Origin: Tridacna crocea
Lineage: Eukaryota; Mollusca; Bivalvia; Cardiida; Cardiidae
Assembly (NCBI GenBank): GCA_943736015.1
Contig: OX031059.1
Location: 49,487,159 to 49,551,158, forward strand
Direction of reading: 5' to 3'
Length of the DNA stretch: 64,000 nt
Both the position numbers and the translations under genes were made by a program. Positions 23,413 through 37,900 of the stretch are shown one piece after another. A model generated the notes under the pieces. The model was given only the letters and a program-made list of their open reading frames with translations, was not told the origin of the DNA and searched no databases. How positions within the stretch are numbered: the first letter of the stretch is position 1; each line of letters opens with the position of its first letter.

Positions 23413-23785
23413 GTATTTGTATTTCAAAGGAAGAAATATTGAATACACAAGCAATTACAGGTATGTTTAAATCCTAGTTTTGTGCTCTATTTGGGAAATT
23501 ATAAGAGTTCAAACTTGCCCACAAAATCTGTGCAGAACTTCCAGCTGATTTTGTCCAGATTGTCTCTGTACCCAGAGGCGACCAGTCAAAAAGAAACATC
23601 GCCTTTGGGGACAGTTATCTGTACTAGGTACAGAGATAATCAAGACAAAATCAGTTGTAAGTTATACACAGATTTTATGTGCAAATTTGAACTCGCATAA
23701 TATCGCATATAGTGCACACAACTAGGATTTAAACATCCCTGTTGCTTGTGTATTTAATAACCCTTCATTTGAAATATGAATAGGT
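23413..23785. mobile_element. Fold-back element, about 175-bp imperfect arms
   Basis: Left ATTTCAAAGGAAGAAATATT, ACACAAGCAA and GTTTAAATCCTAG are complemented at the right by CTAGGATTTAAAC, TTGCTTGTGT and ATTTGAAAT. The inner arms are GATTTTGTC..TCTCTGTACC and GGTACAGAGA..GACAAAATC. Confidence 0.65.
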
Positions 23786-23922
23786 TCAACTGCTTAATTG
23801 CTTGACCCAGAGAAAACTGTGCATTTCATGTTTTACTCATCTTGTTTACGTTTCCAGAAACACATAAAATGGCAGCCACGCACAATAAATTTCATCTTTG
23901 TTTTTCATGACATTTACATGTT

Positions 23923-24151
23923 TTAACCTTTTCCCAAACAACATAATCTTAGACTGATCCAAATTCAAAGCATATGCAGACCGCAAAATAAGGTCAACAC
24001 AAAAATAGAAACTTGACTTTAGAAGAGCAGAAAGCACTGTGGGAAAAGGAGAAAATGCTGGTGACCAGCATTTTCTCCTTTTCCCACAGTGGTTTTATAA
24101 GTCTTCTTCCTGTGGGTCGTTAAAACCAGGGATTGTTTGGTAAAGGGTTAA
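23923..24151 (+). mobile_element. TTAA-HP copy
   Basis: It carries the paired variant GCACTGTGGG / CCCACAGTG and a GTGACC centre; the TTAA ends are intact. Confidence 0.86.
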
Positions 24152-24769
24152 ACAACTTCTACATGCTAGTTTTTGAAATGAAATGTTAAATGATTTGTCC
24201 TTGATCATAATAACAGTCTTACGCACAAGCCCAAAATCAGCCTCAAAATTGAGGCTACGGTACCTTTGGATACTGTTATGCCAATGGCTTTATAGTCACT
24301 GTAATGGGCCATAAATGTCATGTTCAGCCCCTAATCTAAACATTTCTGTTTGTCTGACCCCAGCCTCTCTAAAATCCCTACAGATAAGATGAACAACTCT
24401 GGGTCCTGGCATAACTGTGTTGTCAGACCGTTTTAACTTGTAAAACTCTTCCCTGTCTCTAAAGGTTTTGAAACACCAAAAAAAAAAAGCATGATTGGCA
24501 AGACAGGCGGTTAAAAATTGTGCTATAAAACAACATTTTTTACATTTTTCAATATCTGATTGAAGTCTACCAAATATTCAATTAAAAATACAGTTTGATA
24601 AAGAAATTAGTGCTTGTTATAATCAACATCATTCTTTTTCTCTTTGCATCCTTTTTTTTTTTTAAATCAAAGGACTGAAAGTCCTGATAAGGGTGTTGTC
24701 AGAATGCCTCAGATTATGTTAAGACCATTCATTTTTGTACTAGATTTTGCGCTAGATTTAACAGGCTTC
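24152..24769. other. Unassigned sequence
   Basis: No gene or repeat end was recognised. CAGCCTCAAAATTGAGGCT near 24239 is a small palindrome. Confidence 0.3.
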
Positions 24770-25224
24770 AATCATTTACCATACTTATAAGTAAAAGTAC
24801 TTGTAGAGATACTGTAGAGATGTTATAATTGATGAAATTTATATCAGAGAGGGTAAAAGTGTATATCGGAAAAAGAGAAAGTACTGGAAACCAGCATTTT
24901 CTCCTTTTCCTTCAGTGCTTTCAAAATGCAGCTTCCCTGAAGTCATTAAATGTTGGGATTGTCTGGGAAAGGGTTAGTACAAAAAACCTTGCTTATAGAA
25001 AATTTTAACCCATTACCAAATGACAATATTTCAGACTGGTCCAAATTGAAAGCATTTGCAGATGACAAAATAAAAGTGACTGAAAATTTGAAATTTATTT
25101 TGTGAAGGGTAGAAACCATTGTGGGAAAAGGAGAAAATGCTGGTTACCAGCATGTTCTCCTTTTCCCACACTGTTTTCTAAAGGCCTCTTTCTCAAAAGT
25201 AGGGTTTGTGTGGTAATGGGTTAA
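24770..25224 (+). mobile_element. TTAA-HP: one diverged and one good copy
   Basis: 24770-24976 is worn (end GGGAAAGGGTTAG). 25005-25224 has both TTAA ends and a hairpin with a single apex change (GCATGTTCTCC). Confidence 0.78.
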
Positions 25225-25232
25225 TCAGTGAA

Positions 25233-25692
25233 CCGTTTACCACAAAATCTTGACTTTTAATGCCATTGAAAAAGAAAGCTTTTGAAAAAATCAAAGGAAA
25301 AGGAGAAAATGCTATTTAAAAGCATTTTCTCCTCTTCACCCGTTGGTCTCCACCCTTCCTAAAACAAATCTGAATTTTTCAAAGTACACTTATGGACTGG
25401 GAATGTATTTAATTTAGACAAGATTTAAATCTGGCTGTGTGGTAAAGAGTTAATAAATTTTATCACCACTATCAATTAACTCTTTACCATGCAGTCCCGA
25501 CTTATAAAGAAAGAAGCCTTTTGAAAGCATTGTGTGAAAGGAGAAAATGCTGGTAGACAGCATGTCTCCTTTCCCCCCACAACATTTTCTTCCCTTCCAA
25601 AAATAAATTTCAGATTTTCTGTCAATTTTACTTTATTATCTGCAAATGCTTTCAATTTGGACCTGTATAAAATTTTGTCATTTGGTAATAAA
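25233..25692 (-). mobile_element. Two TTAA-HP copies upstream of FGGY
   Basis: 25233-25453 has the changed apex GCTATTTAAAAGC. 25476-25692 lacks its right TTAA and ends 93 bases before the FGGY start codon, so any FGGY promoter or UTR exon must lie within or beyond these repeats. Confidence 0.78.
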
Positions 25693-25785
25693 TAGAGACA
25701 GATACATGTTAGCCAATGGAGATTTGGAGAGTGATAAAAAATCAATGGCAGCCATTTCAAAATGTTCATAAATGTTATTTCAGCA

Positions 25786-25962
25786 ATGAGTTACTTTATT
25801 GGAGTAGATGTTGGTACATCATCTGTGAGAGCAGCTCTTGTCAGAAATGATGGGAAAATCCTGTCGTCAGCTACCAAAGAAATTAGGATATGGACACCAC
25901 GACCAAACTTTTATCAGCAATCTTCAGAAATTATCTGGGAAGCAGTTATTGATACAGTTGAG
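25786..25962 (+). CDS. FGGY: FGGY coding exon 1
   Basis: It encodes [20 protein letters not shown] through AVIDTVE and ends GAG before GTTAAT in phase 0. An in-frame ATG lies 24 bases upstream at 25762, but [10 protein letters not shown] fits the family start better. TTATTTCAG directly precedes CAATG, so translation may begin just inside an exon spliced to an upstream UTR exon. Confidence 0.88.
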
Positions 25963-28900
25963 GTTAATTTTTTTACTTTTCAATCATTTAGTTTCTTGAT
26001 TCATTTTCGGAACAAAATGGCTAGACCACTCCAAGTAAACAGAATTTGAAGACAATGAATATGAATTTGGCTCATTGAATATTTTTTGTCTTAGGAAATG
26101 TAGAAAATACTTAGCGCATTACCAAACGACAATATTTTAGGCTTGTCCAAATTGAAAGCAATTGACAGAAAATTTGAAATTTGTTTTGTGAAGGGTAGAA
26201 AACATTGTGGGAAAAGGAGAAAAAGCTGGTTACCAGCATTTTCTCCTTTTCCCATAATGTTTTCTAAAGGCTTCTTTCTCAGGGAAGTCAAAAGCAGGGA
26301 TTGTGAGGTAATGGGTAAGGAAAAAGGTGTCCATGATGGCGGCCAGATTTTTCTCCTTTACCCACATTGTTTTTTTCTTTGGAGTTGTTAAAATGCAAGA
26401 TTTTTTGGTAAGGAATTAATTCTTCACTTGGTATTTTGTTGTTTAGTAAGTCTTTTAGCTTAGAAAGAAATTAGGACCAAAAATATACAGGTTGAACTTA
26501 CTTGAGAGAAAATCACAAAATCATTGTGACAAAATTTAATGGAAAAATTGCCCATTTTGAGCTATTCTGTCATTTTGAAATGCCAGGGGTATGTCTAATC
26601 AGCATTTCTCCTTTTCCAATAATATTCTTTATCAATTTGGAAACAAATTGTTTTATTCACAGTTAAGTTATTTTTTCTGGTGTACTAGCTACCAACATGA
26701 AGAAGTCTTCATTTGTATCATCTACCCAAACAAGAACTTAATCAAAGGACTAAAAGTGCTGAAAATTGGATTTATGGAACAGTATTAACCCTTTACCAAA
26801 CAATCCGTTGTTTTAACAACCCTGAGATATTACCGTTTTAAAAACATTGTGGGATGAGGAGAAAATGCTGGTATCCAGAATTTTCTCCTTTTCCTGAATT
26901 TGTTTACTACCCTCCTCAAAACATATTTGAATTCTTAAAGTACATTCATTTGCAAGTACTTTCAGTTTGGAGCAGTCTAAAATTTGGTGGTTTGGTAAAG
27001 AGTTAAGCTATAATTGAACATGATGAAAAGTGAAATTTCAATCACATGTAATGCTTGTATATGCAATTAATCAGTCAATTTATCAAGGGCAAGGAAAGTC
27101 ATAAGTTGTTTTGCCAGCGTGCCACTCTGTAGAGAACTTTTATGAACAGCGTTTTCTCTTTTTTCCACAATATTTTCTACCCTTTCAAAGATTTAAATCA
27201 TCATTAAATCAGGGTTTAGTTCACTTTTCAGACTGAAAATGATTTCAACTTTTATAGGCCTAAAAATTCTGTTTAGTGAAGGTATTAGATTTAGGACTGT
27301 AAATTGTTAAGGACTGTACATATAATTATGGTAGTGATAAAAGTGAAGTTATGGTGTGTTAACTGGAAATGAAGATTGAATTAGTAGAGCACGATCATGT
27401 ATGACAGTATTTGACTTCAGTCAAACCTATAACAGTAAGGCAATCTGCTATACAAATGCAGAAAAAATTGCACCTTTGTAGATAACCTACATACATAAAA
27501 CAACCAGTCTACAATTATGGTTGTCCCAACTCTTTTTGAATTTCAGTGTGTATGTATGAAGAGTGATGTAGATCCAACACGAGTGGCAGGTCTAGGGTTT
27601 GATGCCACCTGTTCTATGGTTGTGCTTGACACAGACTGCAAGCCTTTGTCAGTTTGCCCTACAGGTATATAGGATCTTTATTTTGCTATTCTACACTAAC
27701 ATTATTAGTTGTATGTTCAGGTGGCAGGGAACATGGAAACTTGTTCATGGCTGTGTTGAATCATGTTGCCCCAAGCTGAAGTGGCCACATGCTTCGCCAC
27801 AGTTGTGAACAACTTTCCATGTCTCCTACCACCTCACAGTGCAATGAATTTATTATACTGCAAATCCTATACACTTCAGTGATTTTTCTGTAAGAGTAAG
27901 CGACCATTAGTTGCCTCAAAAGACCATAAGGTTATCCTATTAACATTCTAATATATGTGTTTAAACACTTCACCATTTGCTTGCCTGACTTCTGGATGGT
28001 TTGTCTTAACACCATGTAGTTGTTTTAGAATGACAACAAATGATAGCATGTGTACATGTTACTTAATTAATTTAATACAAAAAAAATAATCCATTCTTTC
28101 AGCTTCAATGACAGCCATCAAAGGAAACCAGTAATAATATGGTGTAGGGCTATCTGATTTACACACAGTGTTTTCAAAATTGGTCTGTTGTAACACACAG
28201 AATATTATCTGCTGAGACTGACAAAATGATACGTTGCCAGGTAACCGACAATGTGACATTATCATGTGGATGGACCACAGGGCATCTGAAGAAGCAGATT
28301 GGATCAATACCACCCGACATGACGTGTTGAAGAATGTTGGCGGAGCTATATCTCTTGAAATGGAAACACCAAAGTTATTGTGGTTGAAAAAGGTAGGCTG
28401 TAAACCGAGGGCTCATATTTTTCAACCACTCCTAAATCTTTACTAGATGACAGAAATTTCGACTGGCCCAAATTGAAAGCATTTGCAGACATCAAAACAA
28501 ATGTTAAACATGAAATTTGTCTTTTAGAGGGTAGAAAATGTTGTGGGAAAGGAAAAACTGCTTATTCTATCATTGTTTTCAGTAGACTTCTTGTGAAGTC
28601 CTTTACCATACTATCCCATGTTTTTTAAATCTGAAATGAGTATTTTTATTTGTAAAAAGCAACATTTTTCATAGTCCGTAATGTATGCATCAAGAAAAAA
28701 GCAACATTTTTCATAGCATGCAATGTACCCAATGAGAAAAAGGTACATTTTACATAGTCTGTAATGCATATGATGAGAAAAGGCAACATTTTTCATAGTC
28801 TGCTTGTATCAGAAAAATTAACATTTTTCATGATCAGTATATTTGAACTATTGCTCATTTCTATAGAGATGAAGCTACTTTGCAGAATCTTAGAGAACAG

Positions 28901-31900
28901 TGCTGGAACAAAGCTGGACATTTTATGGACCTCTGTGACTTTCTAACATGGAAATGTACAGGCAGTTTGACCAGGTAACTCCGTGTTCACCCTCTTACAC
29001 TTAGTTGCCCAAAGTCTGATTGCTTTTTAATGTTCTTGAACAATGAATTTGTTAGTACAGTTTTTATCCCCGGCTGAAGGCAAAGGGATATACTTTTGGC
29101 ATTGTACGTCTGTCTGCCCATCGATGTGTCCGTCTGGGTGAATATCTCCAATGCCATTGGACAGAATTTCACGAAACTTTATACATATGTACAATAACCC
29201 ATTCTTCCAAGATTTTTTTTTTTTATTTGATGCAAAATGGCCGACTGGGAGGTCTTTTTTTGGAGGGGGGGGATATCATGTCAATGAAATTGCTTGTTTT
29301 CAACTGCATATTGCAACAAGACTGATCTTTATGTATAGTTCAATCTATATGGCCTATAAAATGTGAAAAGGGACATTCAGAGATTAGTAAAAAGTGTCAT
29401 ATCGGATCAGCCTGTGCAGATGGCACTTTATGACTACATTAGATTTTGTGCTACAGTAGACTTGCCCAAAATAGATGATTGCATATAAACAGAAAGTGTC
29501 CTTTAGGATTAGTCTGTGCAGACTGCTGAGGCCGATGTGAGACAAACTTTAAGCCATTACCACACAATCCCTACTTTTGACGACCTTGGGAAAGAAGCCT
29601 TCTGAAAACATTGAGGGAAAAGGAGAAAATGCTGGTAACCAGCATTTTCTCCTTTTCCCACAATGTTTCTTCCCTTCCAAAATCAAAATTCAATTTTTGA
29701 TTCACATTTATTTTGTCGACTGCAAAATTAATGCTCTCAATTTGGACTAGTCCAACATTTTTTCGTTTGGTAAAGAGTTAAGCAAATGTTCAAATGTCCC
29801 TTTTTTCATGTTGCATGCCATATGCAAGTCATGCTCTGGAAAAAAGGTTTGGTGCATCTTAGTGATGCATGATAATACGGAAGTCATCATAATTTTGGAT
29901 CCTTAATTAACTCTTAAAGTGCTGAATTAATACAAGAGACATTTTTAAAAAGGAAAAACATCTGAAATATTGCTGTACCAAGGTTTATTTTTTGGCCAGA
30001 ATATGTAACAATGTAGTGGACAATGTAGATCCAAAATCAGACTGCACTGTCCACAAAAACAAGTTAAGTTGGTTCCAGCGCTTACAGGGTTAACTCTTTA
30101 CCAAAGGACAACATTTCAGACTTGTCCAAATTGAAAGCATTTGTAGATGACAAAATAAATGATACTCAAAAACTGAAACTTGACTTTAGAAGAGTAGAAA
30201 ACATTGTGGGAAAAGGAGAAAATGCTGGTTACCAGCATTTTCTCCTTTTTCCCATAATGTTTTCAGAAGGCTTCATCCTCTGGGTCGAAAAAAACCAGGG
30301 ATTGTTTGATAAAAGGTTAAAGTCCATATAAATAACCAACTGAATCATGAGGTAAGCAGGTCTTTTGATGTGCAGAAAAAATAGACCTAAAAAATATCAA
30401 TCTGTGTCAGCAGTGTTGATTGGGCAGGCTGACATGGGTCAATGCTTATTTGCATATGCATTAAGCCCCCTTTTCAAAGAGCATGTCTCACATCTATTTG
30501 TAAATCAAGCAAAAGACAGGATGTAAAAATAGTTTAACTCCATACCAAATTACAAAATTTTAGACTGCTCAAAATTGAAAGAAGTTGCAGATGACAATTT
30601 TAAATGAGGTAGAATGTAGAAAATTGTATCAAAACATTGTTGGAAAAGGAGAAAATGCTGGTTACCAGCATTTTCTCCTTTTCCCTTATGTTGTTAAAAA
30701 GCTTTCTTCTTCAGGGTCCATAAAACTTGGAATTGTGCTGGTTACCAGCATTTTCTCCTTTTCCCTCATTGATATCGAAAAGCTTTCTTTTTCAAGGTCC
30801 TAAAAACTCAGAATTGTATAGTAAAGGGTTAACTCTACCAAACAACAAAATTTTAGACTGGTCCAAAATGAAAACCTTTGTAGACGACAAAATAGATGTG
30901 ACTAAAGAATTAAAATTTGTTTCGGGAATGGAAGAAAACATTGTGAGAAAAGGAGAAAATGCTGGTTTCCCTCAATGTTTTCAAAAGGTTTCTTTCACAG
31001 GGATGTTAAAAGTAGGGATTGTGTGGTAAAGGGTTAAACATATATGTTGTACACTGCTTATAAAATAACCTATATCAGTCACTCAGTAGTTCTCACCAGC
31101 ACTCAGGCTTTTAGGTACCGGTAGTTTTCAAAGGTTGAATTTGCTCACTTTGGGATTCAAACTCGGAAATGCTGTGTGGCTGATGCTCTTCCCAGTATTG
31201 TCTTCCACAGTAGAGCACAATACTTGTTTTTCTATATTACCGATAAATAACCCATACTCTGGCTAAAAGGGGCCTATTACATCTCCATGGTACATTATAC
31301 CAAGTAAGTCACTACAGTAATATAAATACATGAAATACATTTTGTCTAAATCCATACTTCGAAATTGTCGTCTGCAAAATGCTTTCAATTTGGATAGGTC
31401 TAAATTTTTGTCGTGTGGTAAAGGACTAAGGCCCCTTTTCACAGAGCATGGCTCATTTACAAGCGTTGTTTATTGTAGGTCTTTATGCTCAGTTGTAGCT
31501 AAATGGACATATATCTGTGATGGAAAAGGAGGTGATAGGTTCGATCCTGATTACTTCAGGAAAATTGGACTGGAAGATTTGTGTGAAAAGAACTTTTCAA
31601 AAATTGGTATGGTGTAGTTTTTGTTTGTTCGTCTTTAATTACCTTTACGTTGATGTTGACTGTTAAACACATAACAGCATAGGCAATGTCTCTGCTGTTG
31701 GTAGATTTTTAACCCTTTCCCACACAATGAGGACTTTTGACGACCTTTGGAAAGAAGCCTTTTGAAAACATTGTGGTGGTAACCAGCATTTTTCTCATTT
31801 TCCCACAATGTTTTCAACCCTTTTCAAAAGAAATTTCAAATTTTTAGTCACGTTAATGTTGTCTGCAAATGCTTCCTATTTGGACTAATCTAAAATTATG

Positions 31901-34900
31901 TTGTTTGGTAAAGAGTTAAGACTACTAGTTGAGAGAGCTTCTGATTTATCAGTTTTCTTCCATGATTATCACATGACTCAATGATACATGTTGTCTCAAT
32001 GGAAAGTGCACCCAGCTTTACCCTTTTACCACACATAAAAATTATAAATTGGGGGTATTGAAGGTACTTAAAAACAAGAACTTAAATGTTTTTCAAGCTA
32101 TAGTATTTGTTCTTGAAAAGGTAGAAAACATAGTGGGAAAAGGAGAAAATGATGGTTACCAGTATTTTCTTCTTTTCTCACAGTGTTTTCACAAGGCTTC
32201 TTTCTCAGGGTCATTAAAACTTGGGATTGTGTGAAAGAGTGTTATTTGATTCTTTGCAAGTTAAGTAAATAGAAGATGCGCCACTCGTGAAAATATTACC
32301 GATGGTGTTCACGAGATGAAATAAATTTCGATCTTACACCGAAAAAAACAAATATTCTATTTATTTTATGCTTTTAACCCTTTCTGGGAGGAGCTTTATC
32401 AAAATTCAGTACAGTTCTTTTCCCTTATTCCCCGTGGCATACCCCTCCCGCATAGCAATGTTACATCAAGCGCGTGAAATGTAAGGTATATGACGTCATA
32501 TTTCCCATCTGGTTGTTAGGCACGCGCAATTTACCTAGGCAACAAGAACGTGAAAATCGGTATTTTCACTGGTGGTACCAGTGTAAGATCGAAAAATATT
32601 TTCACTGCCATTTCTCCATATCCTACCGGAAAGCATGAAATAATGGTCTATAACACCAAAAAATACTGCGCTAGTGCATGTAACATATTTCTTCTTTTTA
32701 GGCACAGAAATCGAGCCACAAGGAAGACCCTGTGGTAAAGGTCTGACAGTGCAGGCAGCTTTGGAGCTTGGTCTTAAACCAGGAACTGCCATCAGTGTAG
32801 GAATTATAGATGCTCACTGTGGAACCATAGGTGGGTGGAAAAAAGTCACAGAATGGATTTTGTATTTTCTCTCAGCATTCAGACTTTTCTTTATACATAT
32901 TGTGTATCTGATTAATCTGTTTTAGGTCAACTAACCATAGGACAGCATACGTTGGTCATGGCCCGATGTCAGTAGAGCATCTGCCCCTGCGGGCATCCCT
33001 GTGTACTTCAGTCTGAGTATCCATGTGTGCCTAAAGTTTCATTTCAAACATTGTCTTCTCTGATACTACCCATCCATTGTGGATCAAACTTCACAGAAAA
33101 GATCCTGCCTTCTTCAAAATTTCTTTACAGAATTTCATTCTATTGAAAATTCTTGTTGCCATAGCAACAAAACTAAACAAATATTGAAAATCTTTTAACT
33201 CCTTACCAAACCACAAGACTTAAGGTTTGTTCAAATCAAAAGCATTCACAGACGACAAAACAAAAGTCACTGAAAATTTGTAATTTGTTTTGTGATGGGT
33301 AGGAAACATTGTGGCAAAAGGAGAAAATGCTGGTTACTAGCATTTTCTCCTTTTCCCACAATGTTTTCTAAAGGCTTCTTTGTCAGGGTCGTCAAAAGTA
33401 GGGTTTGTGTGGTAATGGGTTAAAAAATTTCATGTCTGAAACCATAGTATCTAATGCTACCAAATTTTCCTTGTGGCTTTTATTTAACAGACATCTAAAG
33501 ATTTTGTTTGTCATAACTTTTGGGTCAAAATTGACCCTGCCATGGGACTCACAAGTTTCAAAATTGTCTTGTACCTCACCATAAAGCTTAAGGCTATTTG
33601 CATTTGACTTCATCTTGTTGACCATTTGTAATAGCATTCACATCAGAGCTTTAGTGTAAAAGCTTGCCCAACCTCAGAGGTTAGTGAAAACTACAAAATC
33701 TTTTTGATCCTATTTGTAAGGCCTTGAGCTACCAAATTTGGCAGACCACTTCATATAGTAGAAGTCTACCAAGATTGTCCCATTTATAACCTTGGGTGAA
33801 AATTGACCCCGCCATGGGGTTCAAAAGTTTTACATTGACCCAGAAACTAAATACTAAAAAACATTTGTCTGGTCCCTAAGTGTAGGGTCTGGGTTTTTCA
33901 AAATTTGTATTTAGCGTCATCTAGTGTATCTGGTGCAATAGTGTTCAAACTATAGCCTTGAGGACAGCATGTTTTACAAAGGCTTAGACAGTGAGAACTT
34001 AAAATATCTTCCTGTAGAACAATATCACTAAAGCTTATATAATTATAACACTGATGATTAATGTATGGTTTGTTGACATATACCTCCCTAGATTATTAAA
34101 CTATAATGTTACATGATTGGTGTTGGGTATTCAGGTTAGAGAAAGGCCTCTAACTCTTTACCAAACGACAAAATTGTAGCCCAGTCCAAATTGAATGCAT
34201 TTGTGGATAACAGCCTAAGTATGGCTCAAAAATTGAAATTTGTCTTGGGAAAGGTTACCAGCATTTTCTCCTTTTCCTACAATGTTTTCTAAAGGCTTCT
34301 TTCCCACTGTCATTAAAAGTATGGATTGTGTGGTAAAGAGTTAGAAAAATTGTAGGAATATGAGGAAATGCTGGTAACCAGTATTTTCTCCTTTTCCTAC
34401 AATGTTTTCACTGAAATACAAATTCAACCATTTGACCCAGATTGCATTTCTTATATTCAGCTGCTTTGAATTTACAATGGTGTAAGGTTTTGTAGTTGAG
34501 TAAGTTAAATGTGTAGATACAAAATATGCAGTCCGATCTTAACCTTGCACCATCTGCTCTAAATTGTAACCAGTTGTAGCCAAATGAGGTATGTATGCTC
34601 TCTGTCTCTAGCTGTCTGTCTCTGTGTTTCTCTTGCTTTTTTAACTGATTATATATCTTATATCCAGGTTGTATAGGATGTGTTCCAAAAGACCCAAGTT
34701 TTCAGTTACCTCCCTTACAGAGCAGACTGGCAATGATCAGTGGTACATCAACATGTCACATGGCTGTAAGTAAAAATGCACACCTCGTCAACAGATCACA
34801 ACAGATGGCAAAGTCTACTATACCTTAACCCATTACTATACAATCCCTACTTTTGGCGACCCTGAGAAAGAAGCCTTTAGAAAACATTGTGGGAAAAGGA

Positions 34901-37900
34901 GGAAATGTTGGTAACCAGCTTTACTCCTTTTCCCAGTGTTTTCTACCTTTCACAAAACAAATTTCAAATTTTCAGAAACTTTTATTTAGTCGTCCGCAAA
35001 TGCTTTAGTAATAAGTTAAGCATTCTTATATGGCCATTTCAATGTGGTTTAAAATTAAGGAGTTTATCTTGAGAGGATATCCAACACTGTAGGACAGGAG
35101 CAGTCTTACGCTCTCTCTCACATTATTGTCTAAAGCCTTCTGCCTCAGGGTCCAAAAACAATGGGATCTCAGGTTGTGAAAAGTATTTTGTTCTTTAATT
35201 CTTTATCAAACGATGGTATTTGGTTGTCCAAATTGCAAGTGTTTGCAGACGACATTATAAATGTGATTAAAAAATTGAAACTTGACTTTAGAAGAGTAGA
35301 AAGCATTGTAGGAAAAGGGAAAAAATGCTGGTTACCAGCATTTTCTCCCTTACCCACAATATATTCAGAAGACTTCTTCATCTGGGTCATAAAAACCAAA
35401 GATTGTTTGGTAAAGGGTTAACCCCTGTTTATGAAGAATTTTGTTGTTTTTAGGTTTTTTTCTGAAAATTTTAGAAATTTGTTTATTACAAAATTTGTTG
35501 TTCTCATGTTGTTGATCAAAGATGTTAGACAAGGAGCCAGGCAAACAAATTACAGAAAGGGAAGAAGAACAACAGCGTTTAACCCTTAACTGGACAACAA
35601 AATTTAAGGCTCGTCCAAATTGAAAACATTTGCAGAGGGCAATTTCAATATGGCTCCGACAGTACAATAATTTTTTGATGGAGTAGAAAACATTTTGGGA
35701 AAAGGAGAAAATGCTGGTTACCAGCATTTTCTCCTTTTCCCAAAATATTTTTAAAAGGCCTCTTTCACAGGGTTGTTAAAAGTCGTCATTGTGTGGTAAA
35801 AGGTTAACAAAAAGCTTTTTGAAGATTTTACAATCCATCTAGATTTGGATGTGTGGCATATACACTTTGCATGTTTTCTTCAGTTGAGTGACAAGTGCAT
35901 ATTTGTGCCTGGAGTATGGGGTCCATTTTGGTCCACTGTTCTACCTGGATTGTGGACAACTGAAGGAGGACAAAGTGCTGCAGGCAAACTGGTACACTCA
36001 CTGTATTTTGTCACAGTCCTTTGAAATTCCATTGATCCATCATAGAATACTGAAATTTCTCTTGGTCAATCATTTAACCCTTTACCACACAATCATGAGT
36101 TTTATCAACCCTTGGAGAGGAGCCTTTTGAAAACATTGTTGGAAAAGCGGAAAATGCTGGTAATATTGAATAAAGAGGGAATTGCTAATGTGCTATTTAT
36201 AGTAACAGTGGCCCTTTATGAAAAATTCTTTATCCCATGATAGACCAATGGAATTTCAGAGGCTTTTATCCCTTTACCAGAGGACTAAATTTTAGCTCTG
36301 TCGAAACTTAAAGCATTTGCAGATGACAATTTCAATGTTACTCAAATGGTGCAATTATTTATTGATTAGGTAGAAAACATCATGGGGAAAAGGAGAAAAT
36401 TTTGGTTACCAGCATTTTCTCCTTTTCCGAAAGTGTTTTCAAAAAGGCTTCTTTTTCCAGGGGCGTCAAAAGTAGGGATTGAGGGGTAATTGGATAATTT
36501 TGTTAACCCATTTCCAAACAAACTTCTGTAAAGAAAAACCTGAGGAAGATGACTTTGGAAAACATTGCAGGAAATACTAAAATGCTGGTAAACAGCATTT
36601 TCTCCTTTTCCTGTAATCTTTTTTGCTCTTTTTAAAGCCAAACCTGATCATTTGGTCAACATTTGGTTTGTCATCTGTAAATATTTTGGATTTGTATGGA
36701 TCAAAATCTTGTCATGTGGTAAAAAGTACTGAGAAATCTTAGACTGGTCCAAACCACAAGCATCGGCAGATGACAAGTCGAATGTGACTCAAAGTATTTT
36801 TGGAAGGGTAGATTATCAGTATGTTGCTGATTACCAGCATTTTAAGCCATTTTGTCCTTTTTCCACAATTGTTTTCAAAAGCTTTCTTTCATAGGGTCTT
36901 TAAAAGATGGGATTGTGCAGCTCAGTTGTATTTATCAAGAGGGAAAGTATACATTTTCACAGCAGATTTTGTAATTGACATACCTGTAAAAACAGCCTCT
37001 GCTGTACAATGCTTTGGAGGATACCCTCACATTAATAGTAGACTGAAATCAACACTGAATGTAGAATCTCATTGCAAGTACAGAGCGAATAGCCTTTTTG
37101 GATGGTATAGATCAAGATCAGAGCATAGAAAACAAGTAACCTGATTGAAAATCTACATCCACCCATCGAGACATTTGCCAAAGGTGACTTAGTCTCTGCA
37201 AATTGCTAGTCTTACATAACAGTACCTTTACCAAACTCTGTACCACATGCTAAAATATTTGACTGGACTGAACTTAAAGCATTTTTAGATGACAAATTAT
37301 ATGTTGCTAAACTGGTGATTTCTATCTTTAATAGGGTAGAAAACATTGTGGGAAAAGGAGAAAATGCTGGTTACCAGCATTTTCTCCTTTTTCCTCTATG
37401 TTTTAAAAAGGCTTTTCTTTCAGGATTGTTAAAAGTCGGGGTTGTGTGGAAAAGAGTTAAATTGTCGTTTTGCATTTATTTAGCACTCAAAGGAAGACTG
37501 TGGAAGCGTTTATGTGAAGAAAAGAGAAAAAGATTTAACTACAGAATTTTTAGCTCACCTGAGCACAAAGTGCTCAGAGTGAGCTATTGTGATCACTCAC
37601 CGTCCGTCGGCGTCCGTCGTCCGTCCGTCCGTCCGTCCGTCCGTCCGTCCGTCCGTCCACATTTTCTTGTTTACACTCTAGCATCTACAAATATCAAGCA
37701 ATCAGGACCAAACTCGGTCAAAGTATATATGACCATAAGATCTCGGATGAGTTCGATTTTGGGTCTTATCAGACCAGAACATCTGGAGTTATTTGCCCTT
37801 GAATTAGAAAAATTGCTGAATTTCACATTGTTTACATTCTAGCATCTACAAATATCAACCAATCAGCACCAAACTTGGTCAAAGTATATATGACCATAAG

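Noticed and set aside
37315-37842. A 175-codon open frame
   Set aside because: It crosses a TTAA-HP copy, the end of an H element and a (CCGT)n run; the Arg/Pro/Ser repeat is the microsatellite.
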